From Viridothelium virens (lineage: Eukaryota > Ascomycota > Dothideomycetes > Trypetheliales > Trypetheliaceae), in contig ML991795.1 in NCBI GenBank assembly GCA_010094025.1, forward strand, positions 124,001 to 188,000: a DNA stretch of 64,000 nucleotides. Direction: 5' to 3'. The notes beneath the pieces were generated by a model that was not told the origin of the DNA, did no database searches, and worked only from the letters and a program-made list of their open reading frames with translations. The stretch's first letter is position 1. Every line of letters begins with the position of its first letter. Shown here one piece after another: positions 44,752-56,217 of this stretch. Both the position numbers and the translations under genes were made by a program.

Positions 44752-46192
44752 TCAGACTGCCCAACTCTTTCGATCTGAGCGCAAGTCACTCAACTCGCTT
44801 TGAACCTCCAACTGCGTTGTCTTGGTAATTTGTCGCTTCTCTGGACTTTCTAAGCGCTTCCAATTTCCACTGTACGGCGCCATGGGCTCTAATATGAGCT
44901 CCTCACTATCTCGACGGCTGAATTTTCCAATTCTACTAGACTTAGCATTGTTCAGGCTCTGGTTCCCATATGCACTAGCTTTACTGCCAAGAGCATTGTT
45001 GGACCGTGATCGCATGGTTCGCGCCCCTCGAATGAAGAGAGGTCGCAAGTGAGGCGCGCATGATACAATAATCTGCATACGTCGTCAATAAGAAGGCCGC
45101 TCAAATTCAGAAAGCAAAGAGAGGTAAATAGGAGAGTAATGTGTAGTAAGAGAGCAAAGCTGGACCTACCCCTACGTTAATCTCAAGGGCACTCATTAGG
45201 TTGAACATAGTCGAATCTCCATCCCCAAAAGCGACCTCTGAAATATAGGTTGTTCGAACAATAGAGCAGACCGTAGTCAACAAGCCCAGGCTAAAGACGA
45301 CGCACAGCTGCCACTTCAGCCTGTTGTCAATCGAAAGACCCATAATAAGAGGAATTGGCAGGAGAAACAGAATGACGTCGATGAAAATGATGATGGACGC
45401 CGCGGCATAGTTGTAGGCAGCGTATGGTAAACAGTGCCCTGGAATTTCTGGGTGGAAGATCTTCTTGACCTGGACCTGAATATTAGCTACTGGGGCTTTC
45501 CAATAAATAGCGAGAGCCGCAAGGACTCTTTACCGGTATGCAATTGATCGCATTCATGAGAAGAAGCGTGAGAGCTGCGAGCGTGGAAAACACTGCAACA
45601 GTAGCAACCAGTTTCTTATACCCTTTTTTAGTGGTCCGTTGCGCCAAGTCTATGAAACTAAGGCAAAGAGCGAGTTTGAATGCACCTCCAGCTAGGGAGT
45701 AAAATGGCCGAGAAGCGTAATTCCACTGACTAAAGATTAGTCGAGGCAACTGATAATCACGGCTTCACGTGTGAGGCAATGTACCCTTAGAAACAAGGTC
45801 TTATCCGCCAATGGTCGATTATGAAGCGGCAGACCAAGGCCATATTTGGTTTCTTTACAAAGTCAGTCAGACTTTCAAGAGAGCGTGAGTACGGTCGACG
45901 ATTGCAGTAAGTACTTACGCATAATACAGAGGATGTTGAAGGTAATGCTGAATATCTATTGCAGAGGATCCTAGTAAGTCTACGGCTTTTGCCATTGGAT
46001 TTGAGCAGATCTTTGACTCACAGTGCCTATCGCTGCTACAATATCATCTGGCCGGATATTTTGTTTTCTGATATACAGCCGTATGGAGACAACGATGGTC
46101 ATGATAAGTCCGAAGACCACATTGATGGAGATGACCAACGGGAATCGTGATGCATGTTCTTGTTCAGGCGTTGCGTTAGCAACCCAACCCAT
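44752..46192 (-). CDS. SAT4/rhodopsin-domain seven-TM membrane protein
   Basis: Six exons: 46192..46022, 45955..45919, 45852..45785, 45725..45534, 45475..45170 and 45072..44752, 364 residues in one frame. The splice choices restore family motifs: RPDDIVAAIGT then IFSITFNILCIM, then QTKYGLGLPLHNR (the charged loop typical of the family), WNYASRPFYSLAGGAFKL, HPEIPGHCLPYAAYNYAAA, and NVGIIVSCAPHLRPLF at the last junction. Seven helices are expected, then a polar tail of about 90 residues. It shares the fold with the protein at 36.3 kb but is clearly diverged, so the two are not a fresh duplication. Likely a surface receptor or sensor; ligand unknown. The first ATG before the helix series is used. 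Confidence 0.88.
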
Positions 46193-47917
46193 AGTGAGTC
46201 AAAAATTTGAATATTGAGGCCAAGGAAAATTAGGTACGAAGAGGTTACAGAGGAGCCTTTAGTGACTGCGGAAAGAATATGTATGGTACGGCCCGCTTCC
46301 GGAGTAGGTGAACAGCCATCAAATAAGTGAATGGCAGTCTTCTAGAGGTAGGCCTAGAAAAGCCATCCGCTGATAGCCAAGAGAGTTTGTGTTTTAGCTG
46401 TGCCTCATGCCATCAAATCCATCATCCGGCCTAGTTAGGGATAGGAAGTCGGTTCGGGCACGAGAGCAGAATCCTAGGAGTGCCCCAACACTCTGCCGGG
46501 GTATATCGTCTGATACTTGACGGGGAGGCCATCTGAGAATGGATTGATAGGAATCCTTCGCTGTAGCCAGACGTGCCAGACCGAACTGGCGGTCCCTGCA
46601 AACTGGTAAGCTAGTAAGACTTGGTATCACCACTCTACCTGATGCATGCATCAAGCGAAACGATGCCGCAGCCTGAACAAGCGCAGGAAATTCCCCGTAA
46701 TGGCATATTCCTGTATCAGCCAATGAGAAGATAAGAGCACCAATGTTCAATACTTGTCTTTGATCCCCTTGCATCCTAGCCATCACAGTGCGTCTTTCAA
46801 GCCCAAGCTAAAGAAGACTTACACAAGGTGACTAGACGAAGAGGAGGAATCAAATCGTCAACATTCCGACCCTACACAAACCAAGTGCCATGTTCTCCAT
46901 AAACTAAGCGCGATAAGGGTGCTATTACAAGCCTCAGTCAGATATCCAGGAGGCAGGTCTAGACATCTTGCCGCTCTGGAAAGATATCAATTGGATTTTG
47001 ATACCCTGCACTCCATAGTTCCTCCGGCATCTTTCACTGCTATGCCAGTTGAAGATAGCGTAAAACGAGGTACCTTCGGTGCCCGGCGACAAGTCAGGAG
47101 CGGAGAATGTAGACACCCCGGCTCCAACCATCTCCGAAACTAGGTATCGTGCTCCGTACCTAACCTTTACAAAGGAACTCGTTAGGCTACATGACTTCGT
47201 CATGTAACATGAGCGGTTATTCGACAAGAAGTGGATGGCCTTATTGTCATCGTCGTTGGCCTCGCCAGAAAAGTGTTGAGAAGGAGAATTGGGCCTTCCA
47301 GAAGAACTGCGTCCTGATGGAACCACCAACCATCAACTTGGACCCTTCCTCGATCTTAGCATGGATCGGCAGCAGCTGTCAATGTCGTTCCAGGAACCAT
47401 TTAAACACTTCTTGGAGCCATCGCGCTACATATTGCAACTCATCGCGACCCCAGTCTACCACCCTGGCTCTACCTGCCCCTTGCTGAATCGCAGGCTCTT
47501 GGCGAGACCGTGATCCCTGCATCCGTCAACGCCACAGGATTTAGAGTGGTTGGTTTCCTGGAATTCTTTTCCCCGCGGCTAGAACGGTACCTCATTGCAA
47601 TTCTAGCAATCGCTCTGAACTTAGTGCGACGGTGGGACATGGCCAGCACATGGTTCAAGCACGAGATACCAGGGATATCAACCTCTCCTTACGCGTTGCT
47701 GCGCCGCGACCTTGCAGAATACCATACACTATATTGGCATCTGGCATTACTCTCTGGGTTTCGAGCTGGCATTTCTATCTGCCGCCTCAGATAGCCGAAT
47801 TTGGCTATCTGCTTTTAAAGAATTGCTCAGAACTGCGACTCCTAAACCTCCCCTCTCGTTCCAAACCGGCCATTCATTCTTTTGATATTCCAATCAGTGT
47901 ATCTGCTTCAGTACACA
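46193..47917. other. 1.7-kb intergenic between divergent membrane-protein genes
   Basis: Frames at 46394..46786 (minus, 130 residues) and 47510..47794 (plus) have no recognised pattern. Should contain the promoters of the SAT4-like protein and the permease. Confidence 0.4.
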
Positions 47918-49619
47918 ATGGATGAAAAACAAGACTTCTCGTTCGAAACCGACTTGGCATCACCGACAACTTCAAGCACAGCTGGAAGTACCAAGGATGA
48001 GGCGCTCGTCTTCCTTGAGCAGCACAAGCTTGCGGCAAATTCAGAACTTTGGCACGACGAGGCCTATCTAAAAGCTCTGCGCAAAAAGGTCGATCGACAT
48101 GTCATACCCTTTTTCTTTTTCTGCTATATTCTCAACTTTCTTGACAAGATCTTGCTCAACGTAAGTCTTCTCACACTGACGAAATGGTAACCGGAAACAT
48201 CAAATGACAAGACGAATTTTCCAGTACGCTCAAGTTATGGGTATCACTCCCGCTCTGAAATTGCAGGGAAACGATTACTCCAATGCCTCTTCAGCATTCT
48301 ATTACCCAGTGCTTGCTGTCTCTGCGCTCAGCGGTAAGCTATGAGTTTTGCCCATGCCCAGATGCTTCTCATCTGACTGTGCTCTGCAGCATACCCTTTG
48401 CAAAGACTTCCGACTGGAAAATGGCTGGCTGGATGCCTCATGACTTGGGGTGTGACTACGGCCTGTCATTCGGCAGTCCAGAATTACCACGGACTTCTGG
48501 CTGTGCGCATTCTTTCTGGTGTTTTTGAAGCTGGAATTCCGCCATCCCTCATGCTCTTGAGTAGCCAGTACTACACGCGGTCGGAGCAAGCGACCCGCTT
48601 TGGACTCTGGTACATGGGCATCGGCGGCGGTCAGATCCTTGGGGGCCTCGTTTCCTATTTATTTCAGTTTATTTCCCCCCATGCACCTCTCTCAGGCTGG
48701 CGAGTGATGTTTCTTGTGCTGGGACTGATTAGCGTGGCTCTCGGAGCAGCCATGTTCATCTTTGTCCCAGACAGCCCAATGGGCGCGCGTTTCTTATCCG
48801 AAGAAGAGAAGATTGCCCTTTTGGAACATGTAAAACGCAACCAGACGGGTATTGAGAATCCTCATTTCCACCCTAAGCAGATCCTTGAGGCCCTTCTCGG
48901 CGTCCAATACTGGGGAACCGCGCTCATTGTGATCCTGGTGAGTCCTTTTCAGATCCAGAGCTCAAAAAAGTCCTGACCATCTCCAGCAAACAATCTCCTC
49001 GGGAGTTACATCCACCTACTCCGCCTCCCTCATCAAAGGCTTTGGTTACACCTCCAAGCAAGCCGCTCTCCTAGGCATGCCCTCCGGCGCCATCACCATC
49101 TTCTCATGCCTCTTCTGTGGTTTGACCGGCTCCCGCTTCGGCCACCGCTGGCTCATCACCGTCATCGTCACCATTCCTTCCGTTCTTGGCGCCGCGCTCA
49201 TGTCCTGGCTTCCGAAATCTCAGAAGGGCGGTCTCCTCGCAGGCATCTACCTCGTCAACTTTGTGGTCGGTAGCACGCCGCTTATGTACCAGTGGCTTGT
49301 GGGCAACACGGCTGGGCATACCAAGCGCGCCTTCACCACCGGAAGCCTTAACGCTGCATTTGCAATTGGAAGTATTATTGGTCCGCAGACGTTTCAGGCG
49401 AGAGATGCGCCCGGATACCAACCTGCGAAGATTACGCTGGTGGTGAGCTTCAGTATGAGTGCAGTCGTTGCGACATTGCTATTCCTATACTATTTTATGG
49501 TCAATAAGAGGAGGGCGGGAGAGGCATTACCGGAAAGGGATGCAGCGGAGGTGGACGAAAGCAAGGCATACGCCGGGCTAACGGACAAGCAAAACCGTTC
49601 TTTCAGATACACGTACTAG
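47918..49619 (+). CDS. MFS permease, anion:cation symporter (DAL5/TNA1-like)
   Basis: Four exons: 47918..48160, 48225..48333, 48390..48937 and 48987..49619, 510 residues in one frame. The family pattern is clear: KKVDRHVIPFFFFCYILNFLDK at the first helix (the Dal5 signature region), LQRLPTGKWLAGCLMTWG after helix 3, RILSGVFEAGIPPSLMLL, YMGIGGGQILGGLVSY, and FVPDSPMGARFLSEEEK in the central loop. Members carry allantoate, nicotinate, biotin, pantothenate or similar organic anions across the plasma membrane; the substrate cannot be named. It is next to, and divergent from, a SAT4-family protein. Confidence 0.92.
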
Positions 49620-50386
49620 AGTGCATTTTCGGTGGATGGGTTCGGCTTGGAAGCGAGTTTAGCGAAGGGTTCTGCATGGGAAATCGCGACCGTGTCTTCT
49701 GTCATTGATTCATAATTTGATGTTGATTGCCTTCAGTTGGAATTTGTTGATCAGTAAAAGCCTCAGAGCAGGCACCACTAGGATCCAGACACTTTCGTGA
49801 CTTAGTAAATTGCGTACGGTAGTAACTGAAGCGTGCGCTGGTGTCCCTTCATCAATGGCTATGAGTGAGAGTCTTCCGCGCTCCCGGAAAGGGCCTATGC
49901 ACTCTGCGAGCACACGGTTCCACCTTACTCCTACCTATCCAAGTCTACGCAGGAACTCAGTAGTCTGACCGACAGACGGGCGAGTGAAAATTCAGCATCA
50001 GCTGCACACGGTAGGTACGCGTCTCTGCGGGGAATCGGTACCTGCAGATTGCCACAGCGATCATGAAGAAATTTAAGCAGCTAGAACGGCCTTTACTTGG
50101 ACTCCAGTCGGGGCAACATTCTGCACCCACGTGAAAAGATGTCGGACCACTAAGATAACAGTAGAGAACCACGGGTCTTGATTGCAGCCTTCCAATCAGG
50201 AAGGTGAAAGAATCTCCTTCTTGACTGGCGCAGCCTGTGGCGATCTCCCGCTATGGCCATTACTCCGTAGTTCGGGCAGACACATTAAAAGCTTGAATAT
50301 GCCAAGAGAAAAGTTAACTCAAAGCTGCTTCTGCATTCTTCCTAGGGTCAACCTGTGTGTCAGTGGTGTCTCGTTCTTTTCTCAAG
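49620..50386. other. Intergenic, no gene seen
   Basis: 770 bp; presumed promoter of the acid phosphatase. No feature recognised. Confidence 0.4.
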
Positions 50387-52299
50387 ATGCTTGTCGTATG
50401 CGAACTGGCGTTGGGGTTGTCGCTTTTTGCCCTCTCAGCAGACGCAGCTGTTGCTATCCCTTTTCAGGGCAAGCGCGATGTGGACACGCGATACCCCTAC
50501 ACGGGGCCAGCCGTGCCAATAGGCGATTGGGTAGACCAGACAGTTAAGGGAAATGGTAAAGGCTTTCCTCGTTTGGTTGAGCCTCCTGCTGTCAAGCCAG
50601 CCAATTCGACAGTCACCAACAACGTCAACGTTATTTCGTTGTCATACATTCCGAATGGCGTAAACGTCCACTATCAGACTCCCTTCGGACTTGACGCGAA
50701 TCCGACTGTGCATTGGGGCTTGTCCCCATCGAATTTGTGCAACAGCAGCACTGGACAAACAGTCTCCTACGATCGAACGCCAACTTGTTCTGCAGTCGTC
50801 GTCACACAATGCAGCCAATACTTTCACAATGTTCAACTCGACAATCTCGCCGCGGACACGACCTATTACTACCAGATCCCAGCCTCCAATGGCACCACTG
50901 CCTCTCAAACTCTCAGCTTCAAGACAGCTCGCGCAGCTGGTGACCAAAAAGCCTTTACTGTTGCTGTTTTGAACGATATGGGCTATACCAATGCCCACGG
51001 CACCTATCAGCAACTCAATCAAGCCGTCAGCGAAGGCGTTGCATTCGCCTGGCATGGCGGTGACATCAGCTATGCTGATGACTGGTACTCTGGCATTCTC
51101 CCTTGCGAGTCTGACTGGCCCGTCTGCTATAATGGCACTTCCACAAATCTGCCCGGTGGTCCACCGATCCCCGCTGAGTACGATGCCCCTCTCCCGGCAG
51201 GGGAGTTGCCCAACCAAGGCGGTCCTCAAGGTGGTGATATGAGCGTGCTGTACGAATCGAATTGGGATCTTTGGCAACAATGGATGAACAATCTCACTCT
51301 CAAGATTCCATATATGGTCCTGCCCGGCAACCATGAAGCTTCATGTGGTGAATTTGACGGGCCGAACAATATTTTGACTGCTTACTTGAACGACGACAAG
51401 ACCAACTCGTCGGCACCGAAGTCGGAGCTTACCTATTACAGCTGTCCTCCTTCTCAGAGGTGAGAATTTTTCCAAATGTTCTCTGGTTGGTGCAATGACA
51501 TAACTAACAAGTGTTTGGCAGGAATTTTACCGCCTATCAGAATCGTTTCCGCATGCCAGGCACCGAGACTGGTGGCGTTGGCAATTTTTGGTACTCCTTC
51601 GATTACGGCCTCGCTCACTTCGTGTCAATTGATGGCGAGACCGATTTTCCTTATTCTCCGGAGTGGCCTTTCGTCCGTGATGCCACGTCCAATGAGACCC
51701 TACCGACTGAGGCGCAGACATTTATTACCGATTCCGGCCCATTTGGCGATATTGATGCAGAAAACTGGAAGAGCAACGAAGCATATCAGCAGTGGCAGTG
51801 GCTCAAGCAAGACCTTGCTTCTGTCGATCGAACAAAGACACCTTGGATTATTGCTATGAGTCATCGACCAATGTACTCTTCGCAAGTATCCTCGTATCAA
51901 ACAGACGTCCGAGATGCCTTTGAGCCACTCCTCCTCCAATATGGTGTAGACGCATATTTGGCTGGTCACATCCATTGGTACGAGCGTCTCTTTCCCCTAG
52001 GACGCAATGGCACCATTGCCAGTAGCAATATCGTCAACAACAACACATATTATACAGGCGACGGGAAGTCCATCACCCACGTCATCAATGGCATGGCGGG
52101 CAACATTGAGAGTCACTCCACTTTGGGCGATGATCCGGTTCTCAACATCACTGCCGTATTGAATCAAAGGAATTATGGATTCAGCAAATTCACCTTCCAC
52201 AATGCCACAACGGCGACTTGGCAATATGTCAAGGGTGACGGAACTGGATATGGTGATCAGTTGACACTTTTGAAGAAGAACGCGACTCTGTCAAGATGA
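50387..52299 (+). CDS. Secreted fungal purple acid phosphatase
   Basis: Exons 50387..51459 and 51522..52299 (62-bp intron), 616 residues, close to the length of secreted Aspergillus acid phosphatases of this family. A signal peptide covers about residues 1-20, and Lys29-Arg30 is a possible Kex2 cleavage site. The dinuclear metal motifs are in order: LNDMG, GGDISYADD, PGNHE, MSHRP and AGHIHWYER. These enzymes hydrolyse phosphate monoesters at acid pH using an Fe/Zn or Fe/Mn centre and scavenge phosphate outside the cell. Many N-x-S/T sites suggest heavy glycosylation. In-frame sequence before 50387 has no ATG. Phosphate-dependent regulation is usual for the family; no Pho-type site was checked here. 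Confidence 0.93.
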
Positions 52300-53440
52300 A
52301 CGATAGGCTTAATGTAAATAGTACTGATCTATGATTTCTAGACGATTTTCTACCATAATAATCAAAACCTAGTCCAAGCTGGGATCCATTTACAGAAAAC
52401 TGGCGCTCAGGCTTACCCGCTGTGCCAGACTGGGCCTTGCGCTTTATTCGACCTATTGAGATTCGTATTTGCAACGTACGCCTTCATGACACCCTTTGCG
52501 ACATGTTCTCCGCTCCGGTAAGCACCGGGCATGTTTCGAGGCCATAATAAGGTGCGGTGTGCTCTCTTGCGAGTCAGATTCCTCTCTCTAAGCCAGCTCA
52601 TTCCTGCAAAGCTTTGACGTGCTGAGTCCCATCATCTGAGCCAACGTGATGATTACACAAGAGCCGTGGGCGAATTCATCATTCTACCAGCCGGAGGAGA
52701 AAAAACCTTTCCATCTTGCCGGATTAGTGGCTGGCGTGTATTTGGGGTCCAGAAACAGAGTCTCAAACAGGAAGCTTGACGGAAAAGATACAGTATCATA
52801 GAGTAGAGTAGGTGGCAGCAGAAGCCCAAAAGGCGGTCCGGAAATGGATAAATATCTTTTCTAAAGATCCAAACCGTAGAATCCAATCGCTGTAGTAAGC
52901 GGAGACTGTAACGACGGGACGAAAATGCCGTGATAATTATGCCTTAAACCAATGAAGAGGAGTTGAAGCAATAAGCTCATCGAGAATCTCTGTAGCCATG
53001 CGTTCGCAGAATCATGCTTTGCTTATAATCATTTCAATCTCCTGAGATCAGCCCCTCTGGATGTTAGCAAATCCTAAGGCAAAAATATTTATGTAGCGAA
53101 TTATTTTTTAGATCTGATATGATATCGGATGGGGGTTCTCAAACAAGCCAGAGAATGACCGCACCTTCATCCAGTAATGGAGAATTCAGATCCTCGACAA
53201 ATTTTGTCAAGGAATGGATCGAAACTCTGGTACTGTAGATTTGCTGTCAACATGCAACGATGTTGAATAGGATACTCTCTACTCTGTGGACTGCGGGGCC
53301 CGAAGCTGCCCCTCCATACGTCAGAGCTGTCCTTTACAAGCTCCGAATTCCTCCGTTCCCAATCACTTTTGTTTTCTCGACTGATATAATTTCTCCTCGG
53401 CCGATCTCTCGTCCCAGTAGATTTCAAGTCTCAGTTCGCG
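52300..53440. other. Intergenic; promoter of the PGK gene
   Basis: No gene seen. The last 110 bp before 53441 is pyrimidine-rich, as in strongly expressed fungal glycolytic genes. An A/T-rich patch lies near 53080-53115. Confidence 0.45.
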
Positions 53441-54887
53441 ATGTCGCTCTCTAATAAGCTAGCAATCACCGATTGCGACCTGAAGGACAAGCGCGTCCTA
53501 ATTCGAGTGGGGCTCTCTCCGGCCAATTCTTAAAAACAGTTTGGCCTCGAACACCAATTCCATTGACGCTAATGCCATGCGCTCAGGTCGACTTCAATGT
53601 TCCTCTTGACTCAGACAAAAAGGTCACCAACAACCAACGCATCGTCGGCGCTGTTCCTACGATCAAGTATGCCATTGACCATGGCGCCAAAGCCGTAATC
53701 CTCATGTCCCATCTCGGCCGCCCCGATGGCAAGCGGAACGAGAAATATTCGCTCAAGCCTGTCGTTCCTGAACTCGAGAACCTATTAGGCAAGAACGTTA
53801 TCTTCACCAATGATTGCGTTGGGCCCGAGGTGGAGGAGACGGTCAACAAGGCGTCAGGCGGACAAGTAATCCTACTCGAGAACTTACGTTTCCACCCGGA
53901 AGAAGAGGGCAGTAGTAAAGACGCTGAGGGCAACAAAGTAAAAGCCGATAAGGGCAAGGTGGATGAATTCCGAAGAGGCTTGACGGCCCTTGGCGACGTC
54001 TATATCAGTGAGGCCCTCCCTCCTCAACCCCTCACACCGACCTCGCGCTCGAGTCTAGGCAGTAGCTCCGTTCCATCTCTCTGAACACAGCTAACATCGT
54101 TGCCCCTTCTCATCCAGACGACGCCTTTGGCACCGCCCACCGCGCCCACAGCTCCATGGTCGGCGTCGCGCTCCCGCAAAAAGCCTCAGGCTTCCTCATG
54201 AAAAAAGAGCTGGACTACTTCGCGGCCGCGCTAGAAAACCCCGCGCGGCCCTTCCTCGCGATCCTCGGCGGCGCCAAAGTCTCGGACAAGATCCAGCTGA
54301 TCGAGAACCTGCTGGGCAAAGTCAACGCGCTGGTCATTGGCGGCGGCATGGCCTTCACCTTCAAGAAGACGCTCGAGGGCATGGCGATCGGGAACTCGCT
54401 GTTTGATGAGGCTGGCAGCAAGACGGTCGCGGGGCTGGTGGAGAAGGCGAAGCGGAATGGGGTGGAGATTGTGCTGCCGACGGATTTTGTGACGGCGGAT
54501 CGGTTCGATAAGGATGCGAACGCCGGGTATGCGACGGATAAGGAGGGCATTCCGGATGGGTGGTTGGGACTGGACTGCGGGGAGCAGTCGATTGAGGCGG
54601 CGATGAAGGCGATTGCCGGGGCGAAGACTATCTTGTGGAATGGGCCGCCGGGGGTGTTTGAGCTTGATAAGTTTGCGAATGGGACGAAGAAGATGATGGA
54701 TGCGGTGGTGGATGCGTGTCAGAATCAAGGCAAGATTGTGATCATTGGCGGGGGTGATACGGCCACGGTGGCAGCGAAGTACGGAACTGAGGATAAGTTA
54801 AGCCACGTTAGTACGGGTGGTGGTGCAAGCTTAGAGTTGCTGGAGGGTAAGGATCTGCCTGGGGTTGTAGCACTGTCGAGTAAGTAG
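53441..54887 (+). CDS. PGK1: Phosphoglycerate kinase
   Basis: Exons 53441..53506, 53587..54007 and 54118..54887, introns 80 and 110 bp, 418 residues, the normal fungal length. It converts 1,3-bisphosphoglycerate plus ADP to 3-phosphoglycerate plus ATP in the cytosol. Family hallmarks: RVDFNVPLD across the first junction, [38 protein letters not shown] at the second junction, [14 protein letters not shown], and the C-terminal ADP-binding WNGPPGVFE and [13 protein letters not shown] motifs. The 3' half has notably GC-rich codons. Strong pyrimidine-rich promoter. High certainty. Confidence 0.98.
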
Positions 54888-55212
54888 ATATCCTGGAGGG
54901 TAGAAAGGCGGAGAGATGTGCGGGTGTAGTTCTGATGTTTATTTGATAGCCTTCAACTCGAGACTTTAGATTTTTTCCTATTCTGAAATGGTATTATGAA
55001 GCGATTCGACGCCGTGAATGCCTGGACCCTTTCTATCCACTCATGAAATTGCTACATAAGTCTCTGCTTGCTGAATGTCGTATGCCATGTCTTTTTGGTG
55101 TTGCTGTTCAGCCAAACTCTTCCAAGGCTATCTCTTACTCGAATCGACCTTTCTGAGCTCCTCCCTGTTCGCCTTGTTAGTGTATAGATATACTCCACTC
55201 CATCTCTACCAC
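54888..55212. other. Short convergent intergenic, PGK and SEM1 3' ends
   Basis: 325 bp of non-coding sequence between two converging genes. Confidence 0.5.
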
Positions 55213-55558
55213 TCACTTCAACAGCTTAGCAAAATCATCGCTCGTATCATCGTCGTCCCAGCTTTCTTCCCAGAGATGCTGATTTGCGCCTGGATCCTCC
55301 GTATCTTCTTCCGCCCAATCTATGATAACACTCATGGTTAGCGACTAATCTCCTGCAAGGTAGAGTTGTCCACGAAAGCGCGGGCGCCTTCCTCCTGGAC
55401 TTCTTTCCTTTCTTACCTTCGACTGGAAAATCTTCGAACTCGTCATCTTCGCCCAAAGTAACAGCAGGCTTCTGTTGGTCTTTCATGGTCTCGCCGTTCT
55501 TCGCGTCATTCACAACCGCCTTGGTCGTATTGGGCTCGCCCTGTGCTGCTCCGGACAT
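55213..55558 (-). CDS. SEM1: 26S proteasome / TREX-2 subunit Sem1 (DSS1)
   Basis: Exon 1 55558..55417 and exon 2 55319..55213 with a 97-bp intron, 82 residues. Unspliced, the frame runs on into Lys/Arg-rich nonsense. Spliced, it gives the hallmark acidic and Trp motifs: DDEFEDFPVEDW, then EDTEDPGANQHLWEESW and the DDFAKLLK end. This small disordered protein is a subunit of the 19S proteasome lid and also of TREX-2 and other PCI complexes, binding through its Trp-centred acidic motifs. The N-terminal 30 residues are variable, as expected. It is divergent from IML2, with 659 bp between start codons. Confidence 0.95.
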
Positions 55559-56217
55559 GTTTGCTTCCTGATCCGATGGGGCGATGTCGCACTAGGTAGA
55601 CGGTTCGAAATGTACCAGATTGGCGAAGTAGATAACGAGACTGTTGTGGAGCGACAAGGAATCTCGAGCAGGTACGGGCGTAGCTTGCTGAGGTCCAGCA
55701 AAGGAAGTTTGTTGTCGTTGCTCCGTCGCTCCGTCGCTCCGCGTCTCATCGGAGATGGACGGGAAAGTCTTAGCGGGTAGACCCTGAGGTCATCAGCCTT
55801 TCGAGTAACTTTTAGGACAGCCCTGCATGACAAAAGGGAGGCATTTCACCTTTTGAATGCTAAGACGATGCATTTGGTCTGCTTTTTCTTTATATGAATC
55901 TTTTTTAGTGTGTGAAGTTACATAGATCTTCTCTATTTTTCGTCCTGATGACAAGTATTCGACAGTCTTGGAACGTCAGCCGGAGATAAGGGGATTGCTC
56001 AGCTCTGCGCCTGTATCCCTACTGTAATAAAAAGTAAGTTTGGATTGGTGATGCAGCGGACCATCTGGAGCTATAGATTGACCTTCAGGTAGCACTTCAG
56101 CATTCCTGTCCAATCTCTGGCTTTCACTTTCTGGAATTCAAGGTATCAGACAACAGTAGCGGGAACAAGCTCGAGGTACCATTTCCCAGGAGCCATCCTA
56201 TTGTACCATCAATCATT
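55559..56217. promoter_or_regulatory. Divergent promoter region, SEM1 / IML2
   Basis: Contains an 8-bp tandem GCTCCGTC repeat (three copies, the last imperfect) at 55720-55743. No other site was recognised. Confidence 0.45.
55720..55743. repeat. Three-copy 8-bp tandem repeat
   Basis: GCTCCGTC, GCTCCGTC, GCTCCGCG in a row within the SEM1-IML2 promoter, about 160-190 bp upstream of the SEM1 start. Confidence 0.85.

Noticed and set aside
46394-46786. 130-codon minus-strand frame between the SAT4-like gene and the permease
   Set aside because: Looks protein-like in places but I cannot tie it to a family or find flanking exons.
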